Assembly (NCBI RefSeq): GCF_019393635.1
Contig: NC_057861.1
Location: 77,755,327-77,819,326, forward strand
Origin: Dromiciops gliroides
Taxonomy: Eukaryota; Chordata; Mammalia; Microbiotheria; Microbiotheriidae
Direction of reading: 5' to 3'
Length of the DNA stretch: 64,000 nucleotides
Part shown: positions 9,770 through 18,862 of the stretch, piece after piece
Layout: every line of letters starts with the position of its first letter
How positions within the stretch are numbered: position 1 is the stretch's first letter
The notes under the pieces: generated by a model
What the model saw: the letters and a program-made list of their open reading frames with translations, nothing else
Told to the model about the DNA's origin: nothing
Databases searched by the model: none
Program-made: the position numbers and the translations under genes

Positions 9770-9922
9770 CGGTGTCTTGGGGAGGAATGGAACATAGATA
9801 ATGAAAGCCATATATTCCCAGATCCGGATTTTTTGAATGCACTTGTGCCAGTCCATTCACCTCCCCAGAGTAATGAACCACATGTCACAGCCCTATGTGA
9901 CAAAAAAACCCTGTTAGCATGA
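9770..9922 (+). pseudogene. pro: Start of retroviral pro region, truncated
   Basis: Gag ends in UGA at 9767-9769, followed by C. The same frame stays open for about 50 codons and ends at a TGA near 9920. Its last part (NEPHVTALCDKKTLLA) resembles the start of a retroviral protease just ahead of the DTGA active site. The active site itself is missing: homology stops at about 9922 and unrelated AT-rich DNA follows. A single stop between gag and pro in one frame is the gammaretrovirus layout (stop-codon readthrough). RT, integrase, env and the 3' LTR are absent. Confidence 0.6.
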
Positions 9923-10019
9923 AAGTAGAACTAGGAATAAAAATAATAAAAATATTTTAGAAATACAAGTAGAACATTACATACAGCAACAGTGACTACT
10001 ATTACATGCATGGTAGAAA

Positions 10020-10082
10020 TAAACATGTGTGTGTATGTATGTATGTGTATATATACACACATACATACATACTGCATATATG
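10020..10082. repeat. TG/TATG microsatellite, near-palindromic
   Basis: GTATGTATGTATGTG followed by TATATA and then CACACATACATACATAC makes an imperfect inverted repeat of about 40 bp. Confidence 0.85.
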
Positions 10083-10130
10083 ATATGTATATTTACACAT
10101 AAATGTTCATTGCTTTAAGATTTGTAAAAT

Positions 10131-10278
10131 GGGGAGAAGCTAGGTGGCGCAGTGGATAGAGTCCTGGCTCTGTAGTCAGGAGGACCTGAGTTCAAATTCA
10201 GCTTCAGACACTTGACACTAGCTATGTGACCCTGGGCAAGTCACTTAACCTCGATTGTTTCACCAAAACAAACAAAGA
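10131..10278 (+). repeat. WSINE1-type SINE
   Basis: Sense copy with direct repeats AAGATTTGTAAAATGG on both sides. The target itself looks like an old MIR-type SINE. Confidence 0.9.
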
Positions 10279-10294
10279 AAGATTTGTAAAATGG

Positions 10295-10885
10295 TTTACA
10301 TACACTATCTTATTTGAATGATAAAGAAAAAAATCACTAACATTCAAAGAATAAACAGCAATCAAATTATTACAAAAACTGGCTCTGAGTATACACAGAA
10401 GTACACTGTACAGTTATAAGGACTGTACAATGGGATTTTGAAAGGGTTACTGATCAGATAAAATTGGTATTTGTCCATAAAGCATATTTCTAATTATAAA
10501 TAGCTTCAGATTTGCTATTCATTAGGTTCATTCTTTCTGTAAAGTTGTATTAGCTTATAACATTCTTACTTCAAGGATCTATAGTTTTATCAGAGCGGAT
10601 TCTCCCTTCCTATAAATGGTCTTTCACAGTTGCTGTGGCCCTATGGCCAACCTAATTATGAGCCCCTCTTGAATTTAACTACAACTGGTCATTCAAAGAT
10701 CATATAGTCAACATTGGCTCTACACCTTAAGTCTCTTCAACTTGGTCAGACCTGTTATTAAAACCTACACTTTTTTGAGAGCCTTTAAAATCCCAGCCTC
10801 ACCTCCATGTCATGAGGAGGCATCAAAATAGCATTTTGTTAAAGGAAATTCATAATTTAAAAAGAAACAGAATATTGTATTAGAA
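10295..10885. other. Intronic DNA, no gene seen
   Basis: AT-rich, with no exon-like ORF and no repeat I can name. I looked on the minus strand for RECQL4 exon 4 (the region after residue 73) and did not find it. Confidence 0.4.
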
Positions 10886-10889
10886 CTAG

Positions 10890-11000
10890 AAGGATTATCA
10901 ATCTAGAGCTGGAAAGGACTTCAGACCCATCTAATCTAACTCCCTTATTTTACAGATATGGAAACAGAGCCCCAGGGAAGTTCACTTGAGGGCCTTAAAG
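10890..11000 (+). repeat. THER/MIR-type CORE-SINE
   Basis: Diverged copy with 'agagctggaaaggacttcag', 'ttattttacagatatggaaa' and 'cagagccccagggaag'. Confidence 0.6.
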
Positions 11001-11239
11001 ATCATCTAACCCAATGACAGAAGATACTTATTCATAGTCACTGAAGGAGCCTGGACTAGGTAGAACCTTTGTCTCTTGACTTTCCTTCAAAGCTCTTCCA
11101 ATGTCTTTTAATGAGGAGGTTCCCCTAAAAATACCCCCTTCCCCCTTGCATCAGGAACCCTGATAATAGCAAGTTTGAACAAGTTTCTGTGAGAAAATTA
11201 AAGACTTATTTGCTGCACCTCTAGGTCCCTTCTGTTTAC

Positions 11240-11340
11240 CTGTTCTATAGCTGCTGCATCGTCCTGGACCAAGTTGCTGGGCTGTGGAAGGCCTGCTGAT
11301 TCCTGGCCTCTCTTTAGGGCTCGGTATTCTCGGTAGAGTT
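11240..11340 (-). CDS. RECQL4: RECQL4 coding exon 3
   Basis: RecQ-like DNA helicase of replication initiation and genome stability; this exon is part of the Sld2-like N-terminal region. On the minus strand the acceptor is CTCTCCCAATCAG at 11341 and the donor is GTAAAC at 11239. The exon gives two bases completing a Glu codon, then 33 codons. It reads LYREYRALKRGQ and onwards, nearly the same as human RECQL4 LYREYRTLKR at residues 41-50, and ends DDAAAIEQ. The identity over this stretch and the matching phase make a chance match unlikely. Exon 4 was not found in the remaining 11.2 kb, which is full of repeats and a provirus. Confidence 0.88.
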
Positions 11341-11344
11341 CTGA

Positions 11345-12290
11345 TTGGGAGAGAAGGGGTAGTCAGGGTCTTGGCACAAGAGGACGGAGAGAAGGTGAAA
11401 CACAATATAGAGAAATCTACTCAATAGGCTAAAGGACCTTCTAGCTATCAAATATTACAACTGGGTACCTGGTTGTCCCAGATTTTGTTTACTCCATCAG
11501 TGTGGTAGCTCATTATGTCCAATCACACAGTTTGTGGCACTGCCATATACTGTTGATCCTATCTAGCTCTGTCCCAACCACTAAAACAGGTTGTTCTTGG
11601 CTGCTGCCACTTCCCAAGAAACCAAGGGTTTCTGATCCAAAGATAGGTGTCATGGACAGCATGAGCTTTTACTTCCTCCTCTCCCTTCCTCTCTATGAAA
11701 ACATCTTGGGTCAGCCACCCAAATTGCACAAGCAATTTTACTAGAGTAAGAGAACCCTGGGGTCCATGTCACATGAACAGATGGGGCAGTCTTGCTTTAC
11801 TCAATTAGTGCAGAAGAGTTCCACACAACCAGACTCCTGAATTGCCAGTTCAATGCCCTAATTTACCCTTAATGTACGTAATACAAGAATATTGCTCTTT
11901 CCCTCATCTCCTTGTCATTGAGCTCCAGCTCCATTCCTCAATCTTAGGTTGAAACTGTTCTCTTAAAAGTCACCTGAATGCCAACTCAGCAGTACCTTTT
12001 GATTCAGCTCACTAAATTTTAAAAAGGTAGACTCCTCCTTTGTTGGGTTAAGTTGAACCCCTGTTCTTCTAAAGCTTTCTCATGTTTTTTGAACTTGGTC
12101 TTTCTAAAAGCACAAAGTTCCTTCATGACTCCAACCTACCAACATCACCACTTCATCCCAATGGTAAGTACAGAGGCTCATATCCACTCTTCAAAGATCC
12201 ATCTTCCCAAACTAGTGTAAGATAATTGCTTACCAACATTTCAATGGCTCTGGCTCCCAATCAGGCTGTGATTATATTCACTCCACACAC
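11345..12290. other. RECQL4 intron 2, unassigned
   Basis: Mostly single-copy-looking DNA between RECQL4 exons 3 and 2. ORFs here are short and lack homology I can recognise; no repeat was identified with confidence. Confidence 0.45.
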
Positions 12291-12297
12291 AATTCTT

Positions 12298-12438
12298 TTT
12301 TTTGCAGGGCAATGAGGGTTAAGTGACTTGCCCAGGGTCACACAGCTAGTGTCAAGTGTCTGAGGCTGGATCTGAACTCAGGTCCTTCTGAATCCAGAGC
12401 TGGTGTTTTGTCCACTGTGCAACCTAGCTGCCCCCCCC
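12298..12438 (-). repeat. WSINE1-type SINE
   Basis: Antisense copy flanked by ACACAATTCTT on both sides. Confidence 0.92.
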
Positions 12439-12475
12439 ACACAATTCTTGAAGGATTTTTTTTTTTGACTGGGGT

Positions 12476-12640
12476 CTAGGAACAGCTAGGTGGTGCAATG
12501 GATAGTACCTTCCCTGAAGTCAGTAGGACCTGAATTCAAATCCAGTCTCAGACATTCAAGTAGCTATGTGACCCTGGGTGAGTCACTTAACCCTGATTGC
12601 CACTCTGGTTCCCCTTCTCCCACCCCCGCCCCCCCAAAAA
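12476..12640 (+). repeat. WSINE1-type SINE, diverged
   Basis: Sense copy ('gaacagctaggtggtgcaat') ending in a C/A-rich tail. Confidence 0.85.
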
Positions 12641-12793
12641 GAAGGCTGTTTTTTCTCTATCTTGCCTAGGCTGAAAGTGCAGTGTCTATTCATGGGGCCA
12701 GTCCATGCTCATGATCAGCAGAGAAGTTTTGACCCACTCCATTTCTAACCTTGGCTGATTTACCTTGGAGGATGTTTTTTGCCATATACTCAC

Positions 12794-12827
12794 CTTTCAT
12801 TTCCTTAGGTGCCAACTCCACATCATT
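12794..12827 (-). CDS. RECQL4: RECQL4 coding exon 2 (34 nt micro-exon)
   Basis: A 34-nt exon on the minus strand, between acceptor TTGTCTCTTACAG (ending 12828) and donor GTGAGT (12793-12788). It encodes NDVELAPKEMK plus one base. The human counterpart, also 34 nt, encodes DDVEAAPEETR plus one base. Together with exon 3, the split codon becomes Glu. It is far too short for an ORF search and was found by looking for the missing segment between the other two exons. Confidence 0.88.
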
Positions 12828-13192
12828 CTGTAAGAGACAATTCTTGATTAGTTTACCACCAAGTAATACAATATAACCAATTATTTATTAAGTCTGTAGG
12901 AAGAGACAAATGTGGTCTGTGTCTTCAGGAACATAGTATTGGTAGGGGTATAAGATGTCAATAGAAATAATCATAATTGACAACTATACTTAGTTATTAA
13001 TAACTGTGTATAATGTACTGTTCTGGGCCCTTGTGAAAAAGGGTTCTGGGGACATGTTTTCCTTATAGGCCAATGCCCCTAGTAAACAATTACTGATGTT
13101 CACTTTTTTTTTTTATGTTCACTTTTACATACACAGTCTAGACTTTTTATTTAACAGGGCATTTGTTTACTCATTTATTAAGTTGAACTTCT

Positions 13193-13337
13193 TTTTTTTT
13201 TGCAGGGCATTGGGGGTTAAGTGACTTGCCCAGGGTCATACAGCTAGTAAGTGTCAAGTGTCTGAGGCTGGATTTGAACTCAGGTACTCCTGAATCCAAG
13301 GCTGGTGCTTTATCCACTGCACCACCTAGCTGCTCCT
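13193..13337 (-). repeat. WSINE1-type SINE
   Basis: Antisense copy with target duplication TTAAGTTGAACTTCT. Confidence 0.93.
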
Positions 13338-14683
13338 TTAAGTTGAACTTCTAATAACTGTAGTTAGAATGTATTCTATGAACCCTGGGTGGAAGGGCTG
13401 TTAAGTTGGAGTCAGGGAGAGTTTCACAGAGAAGGTGGCATGACACAGATTTTAAAGGTTAGATAAGAATTCAACAGGTGAAGAGAGGAAGGACACTGTG
13501 TCTGTGTGCCTGGATTTCCAAGCCACTGTTCACAGTGATGGAGGTGGACATGACTTGGGACAATCAGACAGAAAGATGGAACATGCTCTCATCTCATAGG
13601 ATTGAGAGATGAAAGATACCTTAGAGACTCTCAGTCCATTTTACAGATATGGAAACAGAGGCTCAGTGTGAAGAAAGCACTAGTTACAGAATCGGAGATC
13701 GTCTTTCTGATTCTAAATCCTAGCTCTTGCCACTTACAGTGGCATCTTAGATATAAAGCATGAGTGAGATGAAGAGTCAAAAATAATCTGAAGATGAAAA
13801 ATAAGGTGGGTGGTCCCACAGGGAAGTCAAAAGGACAGGATTTACAGAGGGAAGATAATAAGCTTGGTTTTGGGATCCCTATTTCGGGAGAGAGGTCAGG
13901 ATTCGAGATGGTGCTGTTTCTCTTACAGCAGAAATAGTGGTTGAAGCTCTGAGAATGTCTGAGGTTCCCAAATAAGAGAATATAATGAAAAGAGGGCCAA
14001 AAACTGCTTCTTGGGACACATATACATTAATGGATAAAGAGCATGAAGGACACAGAATATGATGTCCTTAAAGTCAAAGGAAGAAAAAAAATGTCTATAA
14101 AGAAGGAGTGGTAATATCAAAAGCTACAGGGATGTTAAGAAGGATTAGGCCTTCATGAAAAAAGACCCTTAGATTTTGGAATTAAATGGCCATCAGTGAC
14201 CTCAAAGAGAAGTTTCAGAAGAGTGACAAGAGCAGAAGCCAAGTGTAACTACAAAATGAAGACATAAGTATTAATGGCTTTTTAAAAAAAAAACACAAAA
14301 AAACCAACAACAGGCAAGAGATTGATTAGCCAGTACCTAGAAGAACTAGCAAGGTCAAAGGGAGTTCTAAGCAACTCTGGAGGTAAATGGGATGAAACAT
14401 CTTTTCTTTTTGAATGACATTTTCTTTAGCACTCCATCTGTGCTTGGGCAGAGTGTTGGTAGTAGTTTAAGGTTCCTATTCTCTAGACTCCCTAAGAAAC
14501 TCACCAGGAGAGGGGATGGGGGAAAGGTTCAAACTCATGCTCTTCATTTAATTTCATAATTAGCTGATGCTGACAGTTCCCACTATGTATTGTGTGCTTC
14601 TTCTAGGCTCCTTGAGGAAAAGGGTTCTGGGGAACACAAAACCTGCTCATAGGCTAATGCCCCTAATAAAAATGTATTGATGG
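13338..14683. other. RECQL4 intron 1, ancient dispersed repeat of unsure class
   Basis: 13430-14280 has the style of an old mammalian interspersed repeat ('gaagagaggaaggacac', 'ttaagaaggattaggccttc', 'aaatggccatcagtgacct'), with a short THER-like piece near 13600-13680. I see no exon. Confidence 0.4.
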
Positions 14684-14832
14684 GGGGCAGCTAGGTGGCG
14701 CAGTGGATAGAACACTGGCCCTGGATTCAGGAGGACCTGATTTCAAATCCAGCCTCAGACACTTGACACTTACTAGCTGGATGACCCAAGGCAAGTCACT
14801 TAACCCCTATAGCTCTGCAAAAAAAAAAAAAA
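14684..14832 (+). repeat. WSINE1-type SINE
   Basis: Sense copy; AAAATGTATTGATGG is repeated on both sides. Confidence 0.93.
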
Positions 14833-15087
14833 ATGTATTGATGGTCTCTTTCATACCCATAATTCAGTCTTTCTATTTAACAGGACATTTGTTGAGTTGA
14901 TTTGTATCAGTCGTATTGGCATCTTCTCAAAGGTTTATATGCATTAGGGGAGGTCTTTTTTTAATTAAAAATTTTATTATTAATTTAATCACCAACAAAC
15001 AAACATTTCAGTATATAAATAACAAAAAGGGACTATATATAAAACCACAAACTTCAGTTATGTTTTTTTTTTAAAAGTATACATTGA

Positions 15088-15232
15088 GGGGCAGCTAAGT
15101 GGCACAGTGGATCAAGCACTGGCCCTGGATTCAGGAGGATCTGAGTTCAAATCCAACCTCAGACACTTGATACTTCCTAGCTGTGTGACCCTGGGCAAGT
15201 CACTTAACCCCAATTGCCTAACCAAAAAAAAA
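15088..15232 (+). repeat. WSINE1-type SINE, first of a doublet
   Basis: Sense full-length copy. AAAGTATACATTG lies before it and again after its A-tail. Confidence 0.93.
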
Positions 15233-15246
15233 AAAAGTATACATTG

Positions 15247-15370
15247 GGAGCAGCTAGGTGGCGCAGGAGGACCTGAGTTCAAATTCGACCTCAGACACTT
15301 GATACTTACTAGCTGTGTGACCCTGGGCAAGTCACTTAACTCCAATTGCCTTACCTACCCCCCCCCCCAA
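15247..15370 (+). repeat. WSINE1-type SINE, second of a doublet
   Basis: Sense copy lacking about 25 bp of the head (GCGCAG runs directly into GAGGACCTGAG). It shares the target site AAAGTATACATT with the copy before it; the repeat occurs a third time at about 15370. Confidence 0.92.
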
Positions 15371-15449
15371 AGTATACATTACATTTGACCCAGGGGTAAC
15401 ACAACTGCCTAGTATATCCCTTTCTGAACTTTTGTCTTCTACCTTTTAT

Positions 15450-15610
15450 TTTTGTTTTTTTGGTTTTTTTAGTGAGGCAATTGGGGTTAAGTGACTTGCC
15501 CAGGGTCACACAGCTAGTAAGTGTTAAGTGTCTGAGGCCGGATTTGAACTCAGGTACTCCTGACTCCAGGGCTGGTGCTCTATCCACTGTGCCACCCACC
15601 TAGCTGCCCC
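15450..15610 (-). repeat. WSINE1-type SINE
   Basis: Antisense copy, with a small CCAC duplication in the head (CCACCCACCTAGCTGCCCC). Confidence 0.9.
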
Positions 15611-16060
15611 TTTTAAATGTTTTATTGATGTTTATTTCATTTTTCATTTCTATCACTATAAGGAAGTCTCTTACCCTATAACCCTTGGGAAGGCTGAAAT
15701 TTAGCTAAATTGAGCTTCAGAGTAACTGGCACAATACCATCTGTAATTCAACTGAATATTTATTAAACCACTATTAAGTACCTACAAGGAATTCTGCTTG
15801 GTGCTGAGGATAAAAAAATTTTAAATGACAGTTCCTGACCTCAAAGAGTTTATTAATCTAAAGGGGCATATGGGAAGCTACAGAAATTAAGTAAACTATA
15901 AATTAAGCATGACAAGGAACAAGGAGAGGAAATAATAAACATTTTCAGTTGGTCCTGAGTATATGTGTGTGTGCCAGAGAACACAAACAGGGGCATTCAA
16001 ACTGCTGAAGGTGGAATCTGGTCTAAAGCCACCCTTCTAACCCTACTGCTATAGACAAAA
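15611..16060. other. RECQL4 intron 1, unassigned
   Basis: 15745-15900 resembles an old dispersed repeat ('atttattaaaccactattaa', 'cttggtgctgaggataaaa'). I see nothing coding. Confidence 0.4.
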
Positions 16061-16069
16061 CTCCTATAC

Positions 16070-16167
16070 CTTGTTGGGTTTCCTTTTGTGTTCTTGAAGG
16101 AATGCTATCTCCCAGGCCTTCAGAAGGGCCTTCACCTCTTGGCACCGATCCATGGCTAGTCTAGAAG
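16070..16167 (-). CDS. RECQL4: RECQL4 coding exon 1 (start codon exon)
   Basis: Minus-strand exon that starts RECQL4 translation. ATG is at 16153-16151 in the context TAGCCATGG. The CDS part is 16153-16070, 84 nt or 28 codons, ending before donor GTATAG. It encodes MDRCQEVKALLKAWEIAF and then LQEHKRKPNK, aligning without gaps to human MERLRDVRERLQAWERAF and the next ten residues; both are 28 codons. The core is the Leu/Trp amphipathic helix (LKAWE) of the Sld2-like N-terminus, which takes part in loading the replicative helicase. The 14 bases before the ATG follow TTTTTTCTGTTTCCTCAG, a good acceptor, so a non-coding exon upstream is likely, unlike the usual human model in which the ATG is in the first exon. 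Confidence 0.87.
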
Positions 16168-16239
16168 CTGAGGAAACAGAAAAAACAAACACCCAAAGAT
16201 CAGGCTGGGCCCATCAGACCTTACTAAAAATAAAAACAA

Positions 16240-16425
16240 ACACTGATATATATACCACTTTAAGGTTTAGAAATCATTATATTCACATACACACACACAC
16301 AACTGTGGGGAAAGGAATGTAAGTAAATTCCTATTGTACAGATGGGGGAACTGAGGCTCAGACAGATGAAGCCACTTGCTTGGGTCACTGGAGCTAACTC
16401 AAAACTAGGTTGTCTTCCAGATTAG
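16240..16425 (+). repeat. THER/MIR-type SINE remnant
   Basis: Diverged ('ccactttaaggtttagaa', 'tgtacagatgggggaactg', 'aggctcagacagatgaag'), with a short CA run near 16290. Confidence 0.5.
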
Positions 16426-16454
16426 CAAGGCCAGCCCTCATTTCAAGACAGGAG

Positions 16455-16690
16455 GTGGTTAGGTGGCTTAGTAAATTCGAGCAGATGGGTCTGAATTTAG
16501 GAAGGCCTCAGTTTAAATCCAGCTTCAGATACTTCCTAGCTATATGACTCTGGGCAAGCCTGCCTCAGTTTCCCCAAATGTAAAATGAAGGTCATAATAA
16601 TAGCACTTACCTCCCAGGGTTGTCGTGAGGATCAAATAAAATAATATTCGTAAAAGCACTTAGCACAATGCCTGGCACATAGATGCCTGC
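16455..16690 (+). repeat. Long MIR-like marsupial SINE
   Basis: Head 'ggtggttaggtggcttagt' and MIR-like 3' half ('cctcagtttccccaaatg', 'gggttgtcgtgaggatcaa', 'cacaatgcctggcacatag'). Confidence 0.75.
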
Positions 16691-17210
16691 TCCCTTCCTT
16701 CCTTTACCTTCTCTTGGCTCCTTGGGCAGGGCCTGCTTAGATTGCCAGACTCCAAGTGGATTTCTCAGGGGAGGTCCTTTCTGAGCTCCCAGGGTGCATG
16801 GCTAGGGCTGGGGATGCTTGCAGCCAGAGGCCACATGCGGCTCCATCTCTGGAAAGCACCACAGTGGGTCAAGGGAGTGGGAGTTGGAGCCAAGTCTTCA
16901 GAGGCTGCCAAGGGCAGAGCCCCTCAGGCCAAGGCGGGGGGTGGGCTCCTGGTGCAAGTGATCCCAGAAACTGTTTGACCTCGAGCCCCCGATCTCCAAG
17001 CACTTTTTAATGCAGAGACCCTTAGGATCCTTCCCCCCATCCCTCCTATCCCAAGAGTTTGAGGTTGGACTGTCTGACCCTATTCGGATAAGGCAGAAGG
17101 GAGAAGGGGAGACAGAAGTGCAAAAACTGTCCCTCCTCCCCCTCGCCCCCAACCTTTCGCCCCGGGCCGTCTCAAGCTGTCCCGAGTCCTCTGGCGCTCC
17201 AGACACTCAC

Positions 17211-17330
17211 TGAAAGACCGCACACTGCCCGCTCCCGAACCCAGCACCCGCGGCAGCAACGCGGGAACTCTAAACTCTACCCCCACAGGACTAGTAAATC
17301 TCCCGCTTTAGGCGTAGAGTCTCTGCGATT
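17211..17330 (-). other. RECQL4: Possible RECQL4 non-coding first exon
   Basis: A donor-like GTGAGT sits on the minus strand at 17210-17205 inside the CpG island, and the coding start exon has a strong acceptor. A 5' UTR exon ending at 17211 would link them through an intron of about 1 kb. The start is arbitrary. Inference only. Confidence 0.4.
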
Positions 17331-17479
17331 TTAGCCAATCCGTGAACGCACCACGGAGACAGGGGCGGGGCGATGTGTGCGTAATTGGTAGAGGAGCCGA
17401 ACTAACCAATCCCAGAGAATCTGAAGGGTTTCGGCCAATGGAAGCCTCCTGCGTCGATAGCCCCGCCTCTCTGTCTGTA

Positions 17480-17577
17480 CCGAGCCGGATCTTTTTAGTG
17501 GCGGAGGGAGGTAGTCGGTCTCTCAGAGACAGCAAGTACATCTGTGGGCTATCACGACGGCGACGACGGCGGCCGCG
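17480..17577 (+). other. LRRC14: LRRC14 non-coding exon 1
   Basis: GC-rich leader ending GGCGGCCGCG before donor GTGAGG at 17578. The start is approximate, placed after the promoter boxes. It would splice to the acceptor at 23919-23920. It contains no ATG in frame with the gene. Confidence 0.6.
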
Positions 17578-17584
17578 GTGAGGG

Positions 17585-18690
17585 CGGCGGCCGCGCCCGT
17601 GCCCGGGGGTGAGGGGCGGCTCGGCCCCGGGCCTCCGGGGTGACCAGGTCGGATCCACTGGACTGCGAACCGAGGGTGAGGATTGGAGAGCTTGGGGATA
17701 TTGGGCAGTGGCGACCTAGGCCTAGGCCCAGGAGGGACGTATTGGCCTGTTAGGATGGGGCGAGCCCTGGAGAATGGGAAGAGCTGATGGGAGAGGGGGA
17801 CACCCCCACCCTCCACCCCCACACCCCCTCGGTGCGGAGGGAGGTGGGGGGAGGGCGGCGGTCTAGACTGGGAGGAGCGTAAATGGGCGGGGGGGGGAGG
17901 GGAGCAGGAGTGCAGATTGAATTTGGATGCGTAGGTGAAAACTGGATTACAGACTGGGAGGGGGGAAGCGGGAGTAGGAAGACGATATTTGGAAGGGGGG
18001 GCTCAAGGACGGGAGGAATATGTTTAGAACAGATGGTGGGGGCAAGTAAAGATTAAGGATGGCGGGAAGGTGGTGGGGGGCAAGAATGGAGGCTGTATGG
18101 GGAGAGAGGGCGATGCTGGAATGAAAACTGTATTTGGAGGAGGAGGAGGCCTCAAGCCTGAGAAATTGACTGGGAATAGATGCTGCGGCAGAGGGAAATC
18201 AAAACTATCAAGATGGGTCCAGCAGGAATGGAGACTCTACGTCCCTTAATGGAGATTGCATTCAAATTGTGACGGAGGTCTCACTCAGGCTAGTAGGAAT
18301 AGACTTGGAGAGCAGATAATTTGAGGTAGAAGTGAAGATTGCATGGAGTGGAGGGAACAGAATGTAGAGGCTACATTGGAAAGGGGGGGGGACTTCAGAA
18401 TGGGGGAAATAGACAATGGGCAGGTTAAAGGGGAGAAGGGGATTAGAACCTTTCTGGATGGGAGTGGCAGATATGGATACAACAGCACATGATTATGTTT
18501 GCCATAGGAGGAGAATGTATAAATAGGGTAGGGACTGCATAGCAAGCAGTTTGAGGTTTGGTGGCTGCTGGGTAAAGCATGAAGGGACTCATCGTCTCAG
18601 GTGATGGTGGAGCAGAAGCTACTTGGGGGAATTGGGATCTGAGGCAGGAATGTATGGAAGGGATGGATAGTGTTCCCAAGTGGTACAGAA
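17585..18690. other. LRRC14 intron 1 start, G-rich DNA
   Basis: Purine-rich (GGGGGAGG, GGAATGG) intron sequence following the CpG island, with no repeat recognised and no coding signal. Confidence 0.5.
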
Positions 18691-18704
18691 GAGATTTTCT
18701 AGAG

Positions 18705-18862
18705 CAGTGGTTTCAGGACCCTTTTATGGTCTTAAAAATTATTGACAATTTTCCCAAAGAGCTTTTAAGTGAATTATATCTATTCATATTTGCCATGCTA
18801 GAAATTAAAACATACAAGCTTCATTATGAAAATGTCTCAGGGACCATAATTTGAGAACCCTG
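18705..18862. mobile_element. hAT-type non-autonomous DNA transposon
   Basis: Starts CAGTGGTTTCAGGACCC and ends TTTGAGAACCCTG, giving imperfect terminal inverted repeats (CAGTGGTTTCA and, inverted, CAGGGTTCTCA). It is flanked by 8-bp duplications TTCTAGAG and TTCTAGGG. Confidence 0.7.

Larger units (their letters stand above)
11240..17330 (-). other. RECQL4: RECQL4 gene, 5' part (continues off the left edge)
   Basis: Span of the RECQL4 features seen here: probable non-coding exon near 17211-17330, then coding exons 16153-16070, 12827-12794 and 11340-11240. Coding exon lengths are 84, 34 and 101 nt and the total is exactly 73 codons. In human, exons 1 and 2 contribute 84 and 34 coding nt, and the split codon between exons 2 and 3 matches. 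The helicase domain and the C-terminus lie to the left of the window, so intron 3 exceeds 11 kb. Confidence 0.85.
17140..17930. promoter_or_regulatory. CpG island and bidirectional RECQL4/LRRC14 promoter
   Basis: The only CpG-dense stretch of the window. Between the two divergent genes it holds CCAAT boxes at 17335-17339, 17406-17410 and 17435-17439, an inverted one (ATTGG) at 17384-17388, and GC boxes at 17362-17370 (GGGGCGGGG) and 17461-17467 (CCCCGCC). No TATA box sits at a sensible place. Clustered, regularly spaced CCAAT boxes are typical of NF-Y-driven divergent housekeeping promoters. Expected output is RECQL4 leftwards from about 17330 and LRRC14 rightwards from about 17480. Confidence 0.8.

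Noticed and set aside
9770-10130. Continuation of pol after the pro start
   Set aside because: I looked for the protease DTGA and for RT motifs in all frames after 9922 and found none; the sequence becomes AT-rich and unrelated.
16742-17822. Several ORFs of 60-116 codons in and near the CpG island
   Set aside because: GC-rich DNA has few stop codons. None matches RECQL4 or LRRC14, and several have no ATG at their start.
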